A DNA stretch of 64,000 bases from Flavobacteriaceae bacterium UBA1903 (GTDB taxonomy: Bacteria; Bacteroidota; Bacteroidia; Flavobacteriales; Flavobacteriaceae), in contig DDGL01000013.1 of the NCBI GenBank assembly GCA_002337605.1, positions 7,548 to 71,547 on the forward strand, written 5' to 3'. Below the pieces are notes generated by a model. It saw nothing but the letters and a program-made list of their open reading frames with translations. It was not told the DNA's origin and ran no database searches. Shown in pieces: positions 52,382 through 62,853 of the stretch. Made by a program: the position numbers and the translations under genes. Each line of letters starts with the position of its first letter. Positions within the stretch are counted from its first letter, which is position 1.

Positions 52382-53851
52382 TTATTCTCCCAGATGTTTT
52401 TTATAAAATCTGAAGGCTTCAGCAGCAACATCTCTACCTAGTTTTAATCCTGCTACATTATCAGCTTGTATGTGATACCCTCCTAAAACTCTGGATTGCC
52501 CGGCCATTTCTGCAGTTTCAGTGAACGTTGGGAACTGTAGGGTAACTTTTTCACCAAGATTGTTAGGTTCTGTCATGCTACCAGGAATTAATTCTACAGA
52601 CTCACCAAATTCATCACTACCCGTAAACAAGCGTAGTGCTTCAGCACAACCCCCACTAATGGTGCTGTGACCCGATGTGTAGCTAGGAAATGGGGGACAT
52701 AAAAAAGTGTCTGGGGAGTACGGTCTCCATTGGTTTCCTTTCATTTCAACCATTCCTTTGTCCGGACCACCCCATGCTTTAATTTTTTGTTCGTCATAGT
52801 ATTTATGTACCAAGGCAAAAGGACGCGCAAAATCATAATACATTTTACTGTCCCAGGAAGCGATAAATGCATCCATCGCAACTACCTGATTTAAGAAATA
52901 CATTTTTACATCCTGATCCAGGTTATGATCATCACGACGTGAAACATCCTGTGCAAATTTAAGCCAATGTCCGGCTTGTTGAACAGATTGCGGACCATCT
53001 CTCATAAATTCAACCAAAGCTTTTTCTTCGTTTGTTAGATTGGCTTGTAGTTCAATTACTTCTTTTACTTCTTCTTCTAATTGCTTTGAACCAACCATTG
53101 GTGGAGGCCCTGGTCTGAATTGGTCTCCAGATTTTAAAGCAATAGGGGTTACTTTGTCCCAATGTGGGGTAAGGCATTCTGGTGCAAACCTTCCACCCTT
53201 ACCATCGGCAAAGTATTTTGGCTGCCAGCGGTTTATGTCTACATTGTTTTCAACATCGTTTACAGGCTTGTAGTTTGTATAATTATAGTAAGGTCTCCCG
53301 TTAGAATCTCCCAGGTCCCCATACTGATTGGAGCCATCGTGCCTTCTTTTTTCAATAACGGCTTTAGCAGCTAAATTTCCTATACCTTCTGGTGTCGTTG
53401 GATCCAGGCTTTCGTTTGTAGGGTCTAAGCCCAGTTCCTTCATAAACTCTGTGAAGAGTGGCTTATCGGTGTAATAATACTCGTTCATGGTACGATACGC
53501 CGCATAGCTAATTGCTATCTCTTTGTTTTTTAAGTTTTGCTCTTCTGTAGGTCTTCTCTCTACACCTTCTAAGTATACAGGAGTGGCAGCGGCATCATAA
53601 CGTGTCCAGGCATCAAAAACAGAAGTAAAAATCAATCCTAAATATCTGGAAGTAATTGTAGGGCGTGGCTTAAATTTTTCGGTATCATTTGCGGTAGCCG
53701 TTATGGCCATTTCGCTCCATTTATAGGCAATGTTATCTACGCCAGTAGGTTCGGTGATTTCATTTTCTGAAGCCATTTTGTCTTCAGCAGCTTTACCTTT
53801 ACAACAAACGATTGTTGCGCAAGTAAGGCACAAGAGTATAAATTTTTTCAT
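52382..53851 (-). CDS. Vanadium-dependent haloperoxidase/PAP2-like lipoprotein
   Basis: About 489 residues from ATG 53849-53851, which begins a lipobox signal (MKKFILLCLTCATIVCC); the open frame before it is not signal-like. The C-terminal half has the PAP2/vanadate phosphatase motifs K-x6-RP (SKMYYDFARP), PSYTSGHST and SRVLGGYHIQADN, with the His, Arg and Ser in order. The long N-terminal helical part is normal for vanadium haloperoxidases. A halogenase or phosphatase activity at the envelope is possible; the distinction cannot be made here. It is in a minus-strand series with DUF2490 and an S9 peptidase. Confidence 0.87.
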   Translation of the reverse strand: MKKFILLCLTCATIVCCKGKAAEDKMASENEITEPTGVDNIAYKWSEMAITATANDTEKFKPRPTITSRYLGLIFTSVFDAWTRYDAAATPVYLEGVERRPTEEQNLKNKEIAISYAAYRTMNEYYYTDKPLFTEFMKELGLDPTNESLDPTTPEGIGNLAAKAVIEKRRHDGSNQYGDLGDSNGRPYYNYTNYKPVNDVENNVDINRWQPKYFADGKGGRFAPECLTPHWDKVTPIALKSGDQFRPGPPPMVGSKQLEEEVKEVIELQANLTNEEKALVEFMRDGPQSVQQAGHWLKFAQDVSRRDDHNLDQDVKMYFLNQVVAMDAFIASWDSKMYYDFARPFALVHKYYDEQKIKAWGGPDKGMVEMKGNQWRPYSPDTFLCPPFPSYTSGHSTISGGCAEALRLFTGSDEFGESVELIPGSMTEPNNLGEKVTLQFPTFTETAEMAGQSRVLGGYHIQADNVAGLKLGRDVAAEAFRFYKKHLGE

Positions 53852-53929
53852 GAGGTATGGTTTAGGTGTTTTATGACACAATTATAAAAAAAAAAAGAAA
53901 ACCGTACCTAAAGATATGTTAAAAAAATC

Positions 53930-54619
53930 TTAAGGCTGAGAAGCCTTAGAAAAATCCGGGGTAAATGTTAGCTGTATTAGCAATCGGTCAAAGTCCGGAC
54001 CGTCCAGATGAATTCGTTGATACCCGACTCTGGATCTTATAAGATCGCTGAACTTATACCCCAATCCAACTCCTAACCAATTTTGAGCAAAAGTAGGTTC
54101 ATTTCCAACATTTAACCACATTTCATTGTAGACGTCTGCGCTCCATACGTCTGAGATAGGATATGAAAATTTCGCCATATACCGAAACCAATGCCGTGTA
54201 TCTGTCTCGCCATTTGTTACTATAAATCTATTTTCTAAACGGGCTCGATGGTCCACCTTTACGTTCCCAACCTTGTGATCCAGGTAGATATCCTCCACAA
54301 TACGGTGCTCATCAAAAGAGGGAGGGGTATCGGAAAGGTACGAGAAATCATTTCTGAAATACGCATACCCAACTCCTGCGGAAAGCCCTTCCATAATGCG
54401 GTATTTGGCACCTGTCCGTATCTTAAATTGCTGAATTTCTGAAGCTAATTCGAAAAACCGGAACTGGGTTTGTAACTGAAAAGATAATTTTTCGGTTAGT
54501 TTACTATTGGAAGCGAGGATATACCAGGCTCCCAATTCATCACTTGGGTTTTCTTGAGCATTTGTAGTTGTTGTAAACGAAAAGAGCAGAATAGCTGCTA
54601 GAAACGTAGTGTATTTCAT
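53930..54619 (-). CDS. DUF2490 outer-membrane protein
   Basis: A 229-residue protein with signal peptide (1-21, LLFSFTTTTNA) and alternating beta strands (SFQLQTQFRFFELASEIQQFKIRTGAKYRI, VGYAYFRNDF, VDHRARLENRFI). It ends with GYQRIHLDGPDFDRLLIQLTF, so it likely forms a beta-barrel. The family has no assigned function. It lies 8 bp after the S9 peptidase gene and 78 bp before the haloperoxidase-like gene, so these may be one transcript. Confidence 0.83.
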   Translation of the reverse strand: MKYTTFLAAILLFSFTTTTNAQENPSDELGAWYILASNSKLTEKLSFQLQTQFRFFELASEIQQFKIRTGAKYRIMEGLSAGVGYAYFRNDFSYLSDTPPSFDEHRIVEDIYLDHKVGNVKVDHRARLENRFIVTNGETDTRHWFRYMAKFSYPISDVWSADVYNEMWLNVGNEPTFAQNWLGVGLGYKFSDLIRSRVGYQRIHLDGPDFDRLLIQLTFTPDFSKASQP

Positions 54620-54627
54620 AGGTTACT

Positions 54628-56568
54628 TTATTTAATTGATTCTCCTTTAATTTTTTTGTTATCTAACGTACTTTGGTTCTCTCCTTTTAAGTATTGATCC
54701 AGGAATTCTTTAATTTTTCCGTAGGCTTCGATCTGATTTTCTTTTTTTACAAATCCGTGGCCTTCATCTTCAAACAATACATACTCTACGGGAACACCAT
54801 TTTTCTTCACACCTGCTACAATTTCATCGCTTTCAACTTGTAGTACACGCGGATCCTTGGCGCCCTGAAGCACCATTAATGGCTTCGTTACTTTATCGGT
54901 ATGAAACAAAGGAGATATTTTACGCAATCTAATGGAATCCTCTGTGTTTGGATCCCCCATTTCGGTATAGAGTGCATCTTTAAAAGATTCCCACCACGGC
55001 GGAATGCTTTTTAAGGTGCGTAGCCAGTTGGTCACTCCAAAAATATTTACTCCTACCGCAAATTCTTCGGGAGCATAGGTAAGAGCCGCCATCGTCATAT
55101 AACCCCCATACGAGCCTCCAATGATCCCAATTCTTTCTCCATCAATAACATCCTGAGCTGCCAGCCAGTCTTTCCCGGCAATACAGTCTTTCAGGTCTTT
55201 ATCTCCGTGGTTCTGATCGTCCATTTTATAAAATGTCTTTCCGTAGCCACTACTACCTCTGTTGTTTACTGCAAGGACAGCATACCCATTATTCACTAAA
55301 TATTGAATGGTACTGTTAAAACCCTGTCTTGATTGTCCTCCAGGACCTCCGTGAACCCAAACCAGAGCCGGAACAGGATTTTCTTTGGTAGCTTGTATTG
55401 GTTTATAATAAATAGCTGGAATTTCCAAACCATCAAAAGATTTGTACCTAATTACCTGTGCCGAAACTAAATCTTCCTGGTCAATTTCATCGTTTAGATT
55501 TTCAGTAAGCCTTACTACTTCTTCTGTATTTAAATTGTAGGAGTAAGAATCTGAAGGGGTATGAGAGCCTCCAACTCTTAACAAAGCAGCTTCTTCGTCA
55601 CGAGAGAAAGAAATACTGGTAATTTCTTTTCCCTCAAAGGAAGGTAGTTTCAGAGGTTTGCCCGTAGCTACTTCTATAATTTCTAGTGTGTTTTTAGCAT
55701 CTTCGTTTATAAAGGTGATCTGGTAGGTGCCATTTTCTGAAAAAGAATAACCATTGATGTCCCATTCTCTTTCAAGTACCTTTTCTTTTGTACCGTCTTC
55801 CAGATTGTATTGCATCACATAACTAAATTCTCCACCATCATCTGTTGTGTAATACAGATACGTACCGTCTGGTGAAAAATCCTGTGGACTATTTCCACTC
55901 ACAGCATCATTCACTTTTGTTTTAACTCCGGTTTCAGTATTCAAAACATAGAGGTCAGAATCATTTGTATTAATAGGACTTAGTAGGGCGATGTACTTTT
56001 TGTCTTCACTCATTCCGGCAAAATCGAACCCTTCTTCAATCTGATATACCATTTTTGGGGTCAGGGTTTCCAGATCCATTTCATACCTGTCCATATACTT
56101 TGGGTCACGTTCGTTACTGGCATAGTAAAAACTCTTCCCATCTTTTGCCCACCCGTTAAAAAGGGCCCGGACATCTTTAGTTGGGGTAAGGGCTTTGATT
56201 TCATCACCGTCTTTCATATAGATTTTATAGATCTCGTCTCCATTGCCGTCCATTCTAAAAAGGATGCGGTCATCTTCCGGAAAGTAGGAAATGCCATAAA
56301 TCGAGGCGCTATCACTTTTAGTGATGGGAGTTAAAGCTCCACCGGAAGCAGGAGTCGTGTACATATTAAAGATTCCGGAGCGATTGCTCGTCATTAATAT
56401 ATTGCTTTTGTCTGAAGAATAGCCATTGGCAAACGCATTTTCGTTATCCATAAACTGGGCTATAGAATACTGCTGTATTTCCCTTACATCAGCAATTTCC
56501 TCTTTTTTGGTTTTCTTGCACGCAACAAAAAGAACCAGTGCCATGCAAAGTACAATGAGTTTTTTCAT
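54628..56568 (-). CDS. S9 family prolyl oligopeptidase, lipoprotein
   Basis: A 646-residue serine peptidase: lipobox signal (MKKLIVLCMALVLFVAC), beta-propeller (about 30-370, with repeats such as DDRILFRMDGNGDEIYKI and SEDKKYIALLSP) and an alpha/beta hydrolase domain with PALVWVHGGPGG, the catalytic Ser in GGSYGGYMTM, Asp in LQGAKDPRV and His in EDEGHGFV. It cleaves oligopeptides after proline or similar sites in the periplasm. The DUF2490 gene follows 8 bp downstream; the BNR protein precedes it by 16 bp. Confidence 0.94.
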   Translation of the reverse strand: MKKLIVLCMALVLFVACKKTKKEEIADVREIQQYSIAQFMDNENAFANGYSSDKSNILMTSNRSGIFNMYTTPASGGALTPITKSDSASIYGISYFPEDDRILFRMDGNGDEIYKIYMKDGDEIKALTPTKDVRALFNGWAKDGKSFYYASNERDPKYMDRYEMDLETLTPKMVYQIEEGFDFAGMSEDKKYIALLSPINTNDSDLYVLNTETGVKTKVNDAVSGNSPQDFSPDGTYLYYTTDDGGEFSYVMQYNLEDGTKEKVLEREWDINGYSFSENGTYQITFINEDAKNTLEIIEVATGKPLKLPSFEGKEITSISFSRDEEAALLRVGGSHTPSDSYSYNLNTEEVVRLTENLNDEIDQEDLVSAQVIRYKSFDGLEIPAIYYKPIQATKENPVPALVWVHGGPGGQSRQGFNSTIQYLVNNGYAVLAVNNRGSSGYGKTFYKMDDQNHGDKDLKDCIAGKDWLAAQDVIDGERIGIIGGSYGGYMTMAALTYAPEEFAVGVNIFGVTNWLRTLKSIPPWWESFKDALYTEMGDPNTEDSIRLRKISPLFHTDKVTKPLMVLQGAKDPRVLQVESDEIVAGVKKNGVPVEYVLFEDEGHGFVKKENQIEAYGKIKEFLDQYLKGENQSTLDNKKIKGESIK

Positions 56569-56584
56569 AATGGGAGTAGTTTAG

Positions 56585-59500
56585 TTAATCAAGTTTTATA
56601 GGTTGCGTCTCCTTAAAAGGCGCTAATTCTATCTTTTCTACTTTAGACTTGTATTCTGGCCATTCGGTTACAAAAAAGCTGTTTGTTTTATCCAGAGCAG
56701 CTGTTAACTCGTCTTCTGCTTGTTTTAGTAAGATACGCTCCGTCTTGGTTAAACCAGCGGGTCTGCTACCACTATACCAATTGGCTTGTCCAATACGCTG
56801 CATTACCGTAACTTCTGGATTACGTGTAATTCCCTGCCGTTTGTCTTCTTTCCCAAGGTACAGGGCTACAAGCGAGTCTATTTGTTTGGTAACCTCTTTA
56901 GTGAGTTTAATTTCCTCTTTATATTTTTTCTTGTCTTTTTTCGCAAGCCTTTTACTGAAATCTTCTGCGGCATTTTTACTTTCTACCAATTGTTTTACAG
57001 CATCAGCAGCAGTTTGCGTCATTTTCTCAATATCTTTTGAAGCATTGTAACTATCTGTAATTGCTTGTTGCGGGATATCCAATCTAGGGTCGCTTTCAAC
57101 CTTAAGGGTTGTTGAAGTACTGTTTCCATCGTGCTCCAGGGTAATTTTATAGGTTCCTGGCTTTACCTGCGTTCCTCCAGGCTCGCCACGGCGTTTTCTA
57201 ATAGTCCGGGAAGGACGATCGCCCCCAGCTTCTCTCATTCTCCAGCGCCAGGTGTAAATTCCTGTACTATCCGGAACTTTTGTTTTAAGCGTTCTGATTA
57301 ATCTAGTGCCATCATAAATTTTCATATAAATAGAATCCTTACTGGGCTTTCCGTCTTGCATTTCATCATTCGTATCCTCGTTGGAAACATCCTCATGTTC
57401 ACTGTCCTCACTATCGTTTTGCTCACTGAGCGGAGTAGAAGAGTCTTCTTCCTTTTCTTTTGAATCTGCTTTTGTTTTCTTAAAATAATACCGAATTCTT
57501 GCACCGCTATCTCTGTTCTCTCCGTGGTAGGTTGCATCGCCTCCAAAACGACTTCCGGTAGGTTGCTGGTAAGAAGCCTGGTAGGCAGTTGGCGGACTAA
57601 AAACGGTAATATTTTCATTTAAAACCGAAGTATTCTTCGCGATTTCCCGAAGCGGCTTAATGTCGTCCAGCACCCATGCAGCACGACCAAATGTACCTAG
57701 TACCAGATCGTCTTCACGTTCCTGAATTACCATATCTTTTACTGAAACTGTTGGAAACCCATGCGTCCATTTCATCCAGTCCCCACCTGCATTGGTAGAA
57801 ATATATAGTCCGTCATCGGTGCCTAAGAAGAGTAGGTTTTTTTCTTTAGGGTCTTCCAGGATGCTAAGCGTATAGCTTTCCGTATCGTTTTCATCTACAA
57901 TCCGGTTCCAGGTTTTACCGTAATTAGTAGTTCTGTAGGCATACGGTGTATAATTGAATCTTCGGTAATCGTTTGCTACGAGCAAAGCTTCTCCTTTATT
58001 TTTATTACTTGCTTTTATCTGAACGATCCAGCTTCCCTCAGGCAGTCCGGGAATATTTGCTGAAACATCTGTCCAGCTTTGTCCCCCGTTCTGGGTGTAA
58101 TGTACACGTCCGTCGTCACTTCCCGCCCACAGCATATTTTGCTCCAGGGGAGAAGGTTCAATCACCAAAATAGTTGTGTGATTTTCAGCTCCTGTTGCAT
58201 CCATGGTTAAACCACCACTTTCGCTCTGTTTTTGCTTTTCGGGATCGTTCGTGGTAAGGTCTGGCGAAATTACTTCCCAGGTTAACCCTTTGTCGGTAGA
58301 CTTGTGAACAAACTGACTTCCGAAGTAAATGGTGCTGTTATCGAAAGGGTCAATGTTAATAGCGCTGTTCCAGTTAAAACGCAGAAAGACATCTGGATCT
58401 GGATGTGTAGGCTTTACGGTATAGTTATTTCCGGTGATATGGTCGTACCTGCTTACAAATCCCTGCTGACTCATACTCCAGCCATAACGACTATCGTCAC
58501 GGTCCGGAACTACGTCGAACCCGTCACCAAAGCTTATTTCCTGCCAATAACTATTACGGATCCCTTGTGCTTTCCAAACATAAGCAGGACCTCTCCAGCT
58601 ACCATTATCCTGCATTCCACCATACACGTTATACGGAAATTCATTATCTACATTAATATGGTAAAACTGTGCTACGGGTAAATTCCCCACAAAACGCCAG
58701 GATTTTCCTCCATCGTGGGTAATGTTCATTCCGCCGTCGTTTCCATCCAGCATAAAACTACCGTCGTTAGGATGGATCCACCAGGCATGATGATCTGGAT
58801 GAATACCGTTATCCACACCGTAGGCCGGCATTAATTCTGTAAAGTTTTTTCCGCCATCTTCAGACACATTCACATAGGTAAATACAGAATAGACTCTATT
58901 TTCATTCTGCGGATCTACAAAAATATCGCTGTAGTAAAAGGGACGATTTCCTATATCGTCTTTATCGTTAATTTTTTTCCATGTAAAACCACCGTCTTCA
59001 GACTTATACAGCGCATTTTTCTTGGCTTCAACCAGCGCATAAACAATTTCTGGTTTATTAGGGGCTATGGCAAGACCAATACGTCCTAATTCTCCTTTGG
59101 GTAACCCATCTGCATCGGTTCGTTCTTCCCATGTTTCTCCTCCGTCGTGGGTGATAAAAAGTCCGGATCCTTCCCCGCCAGACTTAAAGAACCATGGGTC
59201 ACGTTTGTGCTCCCACATGGCCACCATAATTTTGTTTGGGTTGGTAGGGTCCATCACCATATCTGCCACGCCTGTTTTTTCATTTTGAAAGAGTATTTTC
59301 TTCCAGGTTTTACCTCCATCGGTAGTTTTAAAAACACCACGTTCGGGATGGACACCCCAGGGCGAACCAATAGCGCCAACATACACTACATCGGGATTGG
59401 TAGGGTCTATTAAAATTTTATGAATATGTCTTGTGTTTTCCAGCCCCATAGCGATCCAGTTTTTTCCACCGTCGAGCGATTTGTACACACCAAAACCACC

Positions 59501-59842
59501 GTTCAAACTATTACGCGGATTTCCTTCACCAGTACCTACCCAGATTACACTTGGGTTGCTTTGTTGGATTGCCACAGCACCAATAGAAGCTGTTTTTTCA
59601 TTATCGAAAATTGGAGCCCATTTTATGCCGCCACTTGTACTTTTCCACAAACCGCCGGAAGCAGTTCCCACATACATTACATCTGGATTGTTAGTTACCA
59701 CGTCTATAGAAGTAACACGCCCAGACATGCCTCCAGGGCCAATGTTTCTGGGCTTCAGGTCTTTAAGGATGTCATTGGTAAGTTGTTGTGCTGAAAGGGT
59801 TGCTGAAATAGCAATAAAAAACAGGAGAAAAATGTGTTTCAT
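56585..59842 (-). CDS. Large BNR/Vps10-like repeat protein
   Basis: A 1085-residue exported protein: signal peptide (1-18, LLFFIAISATLSAQ) and about ten BNR/sortilin-like beta-propeller repeats of the form SxDGGKTW, for example KSLDGGKNWIAMG, KTTDGGKTWKKIL, ITHDGGETWEE and TQNGGQSWTD, over about 40-720. A Glu/Asp-rich linker (about 790-850) leads to a helical C-terminal domain. It is likely a sialidase-fold scaffold or an unusual glycoside hydrolase in the periplasm or on the surface. It heads the unit with the S9 peptidase, 16 bp away. Confidence 0.85.
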   Translation of the reverse strand: MKHIFLLFFIAISATLSAQQLTNDILKDLKPRNIGPGGMSGRVTSIDVVTNNPDVMYVGTASGGLWKSTSGGIKWAPIFDNEKTASIGAVAIQQSNPSVIWVGTGEGNPRNSLNGGFGVYKSLDGGKNWIAMGLENTRHIHKILIDPTNPDVVYVGAIGSPWGVHPERGVFKTTDGGKTWKKILFQNEKTGVADMVMDPTNPNKIMVAMWEHKRDPWFFKSGGEGSGLFITHDGGETWEERTDADGLPKGELGRIGLAIAPNKPEIVYALVEAKKNALYKSEDGGFTWKKINDKDDIGNRPFYYSDIFVDPQNENRVYSVFTYVNVSEDGGKNFTELMPAYGVDNGIHPDHHAWWIHPNDGSFMLDGNDGGMNITHDGGKSWRFVGNLPVAQFYHINVDNEFPYNVYGGMQDNGSWRGPAYVWKAQGIRNSYWQEISFGDGFDVVPDRDDSRYGWSMSQQGFVSRYDHITGNNYTVKPTHPDPDVFLRFNWNSAINIDPFDNSTIYFGSQFVHKSTDKGLTWEVISPDLTTNDPEKQKQSESGGLTMDATGAENHTTILVIEPSPLEQNMLWAGSDDGRVHYTQNGGQSWTDVSANIPGLPEGSWIVQIKASNKNKGEALLVANDYRRFNYTPYAYRTTNYGKTWNRIVDENDTESYTLSILEDPKEKNLLFLGTDDGLYISTNAGGDWMKWTHGFPTVSVKDMVIQEREDDLVLGTFGRAAWVLDDIKPLREIAKNTSVLNENITVFSPPTAYQASYQQPTGSRFGGDATYHGENRDSGARIRYYFKKTKADSKEKEEDSSTPLSEQNDSEDSEHEDVSNEDTNDEMQDGKPSKDSIYMKIYDGTRLIRTLKTKVPDSTGIYTWRWRMREAGGDRPSRTIRKRRGEPGGTQVKPGTYKITLEHDGNSTSTTLKVESDPRLDIPQQAITDSYNASKDIEKMTQTAADAVKQLVESKNAAEDFSKRLAKKDKKKYKEEIKLTKEVTKQIDSLVALYLGKEDKRQGITRNPEVTVMQRIGQANWYSGSRPAGLTKTERILLKQAEDELTAALDKTNSFFVTEWPEYKSKVEKIELAPFKETQPIKLD

Positions 59843-60001
59843 GTGTTGTATTAATTTTAGGAGTTTAAAGATACTAAAAACCTTTTGGTATAGCTATAGC
59901 TTGTCGCCCTTTCAGAAGGACAAGCAACTGTTTAAAAGATTCTAACTTTTGTTTAACAGAGTAGAACTATTTCTTACACAATAAAATAGTAATTTTAGAA
60001 G

Positions 60002-61141
60002 ATGAAAAAGAATCCGCCTAAAACAGGTTTTGTTTTTACCAAGCACAATCCTAAAGAGCAATCTATATTTGATAGGCTTTTTGAGGTTTTTCAGGAATTG
60101 ATTACGCATACATCAGGCGATTTTGACGAGGCTATTGACTGGTTGCGACAACTGGATGAAGAGTATAAGCTTACCACACCTGAATATACGATAGACGACT
60201 TTATTCAGGAATTAAAAGATCGTGGTTTTATCCGTGAGGAATTTAAACCTGATGGCACTGGTCAAGGTAAAGGTGATGGAAAAACTAGTATTACTGAAAA
60301 ACTGGAACGTTCCCTGAGAAAACGGGCGTTAGAACAAATCTTTGGAAAGCTGAAACGTAAAGGCGTTGGCAACCATAAATCGAAGTACAAGGGAAGGGGA
60401 GATGAGCAATCCGGAGAATTCAGGAACTATCAATTTGGTGATGCTCTGGATCGTATCTCTATGACCGAAAGTTTGAAAAATGCTCAGATAAATCACGGAC
60501 TAGGCGATTTCCGATTGACGGAGAATGATCTTGTCGTGGAAGAAACCAATTTTAAAGCCCAGATGAGTACGGTGCTCATGATCGATATTAGCCACAGTAT
60601 GATATTGTATGGTGAAGATCGAATTACGCCAGCCAAGAAAGTAGCCATGGCGCTCGCTGAATTAATCACCACACGGTACCCCAAAGATACACTAGACATT
60701 CTCGTTTTTGGAAACGATGCCTGGACGATAAAAATTAAAGATCTGCCGTATTTGAATGTGGGCCCGTACCATACCAATACTGTTGCCGGATTACAACTGG
60801 CAATGGATATGCTACGCCGAAAGAAAAATACTAATAAGCAAATTTTTATGATTACCGATGGCAAACCCAGTTGCCTACGCTTACAAGACGGCCGATACTA
60901 TAAAAACAGTAATGGTCTGGACGAATACATTGTTAATAAATGCTATATGATGGCAGCACAAGCAAGAAAATTACATATTCCCATCACCACATTTATGATT
61001 GCCAGTGACCCGTATTTACAGCAGTTTGTAGACCATTTTACGGAAGCCAATCAGGGAAAAGCGTTTTATACAGGACTATCGGGTCTGGGTGAAATGATCT
61101 TTACAGATTATGAGAATAATAGGAAGCGGAAACTACGCTAA
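60002..61141 (+). CDS. VWA-domain protein of a MoxR/CbbQ-type pair
   Basis: A 379-residue cytoplasmic protein. An acidic-basic N-terminal helical domain (about 1-180) leads to a von Willebrand A domain (about 190-360) with the metal-ion-dependent adhesion site DISHS (Asp195, Ser197, Ser199), the Thr in YHTNTVAGL and ITDGKPSC. VWA proteins of this type work with AAA+ ATPases to remodel or activate client complexes. The AAA+ gene follows 136 bp downstream on the same strand, the standard pairing. Confidence 0.88.
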   Translation: MKKNPPKTGFVFTKHNPKEQSIFDRLFEVFQELITHTSGDFDEAIDWLRQLDEEYKLTTPEYTIDDFIQELKDRGFIREEFKPDGTGQGKGDGKTSITEKLERSLRKRALEQIFGKLKRKGVGNHKSKYKGRGDEQSGEFRNYQFGDALDRISMTESLKNAQINHGLGDFRLTENDLVVEETNFKAQMSTVLMIDISHSMILYGEDRITPAKKVAMALAELITTRYPKDTLDILVFGNDAWTIKIKDLPYLNVGPYHTNTVAGLQLAMDMLRRKKNTNKQIFMITDGKPSCLRLQDGRYYKNSNGLDEYIVNKCYMMAAQARKLHIPITTFMIASDPYLQQFVDHFTEANQGKAFYTGLSGLGEMIFTDYENNRKRKLR

Positions 61142-61277
61142 GAGGTAGTTAGTAGGACAAAAACAAATCTGCTTTTACTAAAAAAATAAACAAGGTCTCT
61201 GTGAAGCTCCGCATATCTTTGCGGAATTAATACACAGAAATGCATAGAGAACCGTAGCGATATACAGATAAATATTT

Positions 61278-62741
61278 ATGGAAACAAAAAACATCAAAAC
61301 CTTCGGGCAATTAAAAGATGCCGGATACAATTATAAATCGATTAAAGAAGAGTTACGCCAGAACTTACTCCAAAAACTAATGAAAAAGGAAGTGGTTTTT
61401 GAAGGCATTCACGGGTATGAATACACTGTTATTCCTGAACTGGAGCGCGCGATACTTTCTAAACACAACATTAACCTTCTTGGGTTACGCGGACAAGCAA
61501 AAACTCGTCTGGCAAGACAAATGGTGTCTTTATTAGATGAATATGTGCCGGTGATAGAAAGTAGTGAAATTAATGATGATCCGTTTCAGCCTATTTCAAG
61601 ATATGCAAAAGAGTTGCTGGCTGAAAAAGGCGATAAAACTCCCATCACCTGGTTGCATCGAGAGGATCGTTTTGCTGAAAAATTAGCCACGCCAGATGTA
61701 ACAGTGGCCGATATAATTGGTGATGTAGACCCCATAAAAGCTGCGAACTTAAAATTGACGTATGCCGATGATCGGGTGATTCATTTTGGGATGATCCCGC
61801 GGGCAAATCGATGCATTTTTGTAATTAACGAATTACCAGATTTACAGGCAAGAATCCAGGTAGCGTTGTTCAATATCCTGCAGGAAGGAGATATACAGAT
61901 CCGTGGTTTTAAATTAAGACTTCCTATGGATATTCAGTTTGTGTTTACTGCAAATCCTGAAGACTATACCAACCGTGGAAGCATAGTAACACCTTTAAAA
62001 GATAGAATAGGTTCGCAGATCCTGACACATTATCCGGAATCCCTAGAAATTGCAAGAACCATTACCGAACAAGAAACAGCCACAGCGCAAGCCGACAAAC
62101 CAAACGTGTACGTCCCGGAACTCGCAAAGGATATTCTGGAACAAATTAGCTTTGAAGCTCGTGAAAGTGAATTTATAGATTCAAAAAGTGGCGTGAGTGC
62201 ACGATTGAGCATCACCGCCTTTGAAAACTTATTGAGCACTGCAGAGCGACGTGCTCTGGTTAATGGCGATGAAAAAACTGCCGTTCGTTTGAGTGATTTT
62301 ATGGGGATTGTTCCCGCCATTACAGGAAAAGTTGAATTGGTATACGAAGGAGAACAAGAAGGGGCTCACCACGTAGCCAAACAATTAATTGCCGATGCTG
62401 TAAAAACTGAATTTTTAAATTACTTCCCAAAAATTGAGAAACTACAAAAAGAAGGAGATCCAGATCCTTACGAAGATCTGGTAGGTTGGTTCTTTGAGCA
62501 ATCGGGTGGATTTGAGTTACTGGATACTGCTACCGATGATGAATTTCAACTGCAATTGGACAGGGTTGAGCCCTTGGATGAATTACTGGATAAATTTGTA
62601 GATACTTCAGCTGAAGATAGAAACTTCTATAAAGAAGTTATTTTATGGGCGTTGGTAGAATTTAAGAAATTAAGCAAGTATAATTTAAGCGACGGACTTC
62701 GTTTTAAGGATGTGTATGGGGGGTATATTTCGGGGCTTTAG
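61278..62741 (+). CDS. MoxR/Mg-chelatase-like AAA+ ATPase
   Basis: A 487-residue AAA+ protein. Walker A is GLRGQAKTR, Walker B and adjacent FVINELPDLQARIQVALFNILQEG, sensor 1 FTANPEDYTNRG, and a sensor 2 Arg near SGVSARLSITAFENL. The architecture fits the Mg-chelatase I / MoxR branch. It is expected to work with the VWA protein encoded just upstream. The client is unknown; such pairs in other bacteria mature metalloenzymes, secretion or stress complexes. Confidence 0.9.
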   Translation: METKNIKTFGQLKDAGYNYKSIKEELRQNLLQKLMKKEVVFEGIHGYEYTVIPELERAILSKHNINLLGLRGQAKTRLARQMVSLLDEYVPVIESSEINDDPFQPISRYAKELLAEKGDKTPITWLHREDRFAEKLATPDVTVADIIGDVDPIKAANLKLTYADDRVIHFGMIPRANRCIFVINELPDLQARIQVALFNILQEGDIQIRGFKLRLPMDIQFVFTANPEDYTNRGSIVTPLKDRIGSQILTHYPESLEIARTITEQETATAQADKPNVYVPELAKDILEQISFEARESEFIDSKSGVSARLSITAFENLLSTAERRALVNGDEKTAVRLSDFMGIVPAITGKVELVYEGEQEGAHHVAKQLIADAVKTEFLNYFPKIEKLQKEGDPDPYEDLVGWFFEQSGGFELLDTATDDEFQLQLDRVEPLDELLDKFVDTSAEDRNFYKEVILWALVEFKKLSKYNLSDGLRFKDVYGGYISGL

Positions 62742-62853
62742 TTGGTAGCTCGTAGTTGGTAGGACGTCCACTTATACGGATAGGTAGCGTAAAACTGCTT
62801 TGTTCGCCATTGTAGTGTTGAATTTAGGTTTTCTGTGTCGATTTCATTTTCGG

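Noticed and set aside
59899..59925. Hairpin GCTTGTC...GACAAGC between the BNR and VWA genes
   Set aside because: It has mismatches and no T-run; it lies in a divergent spacer, so a terminator is not needed there.
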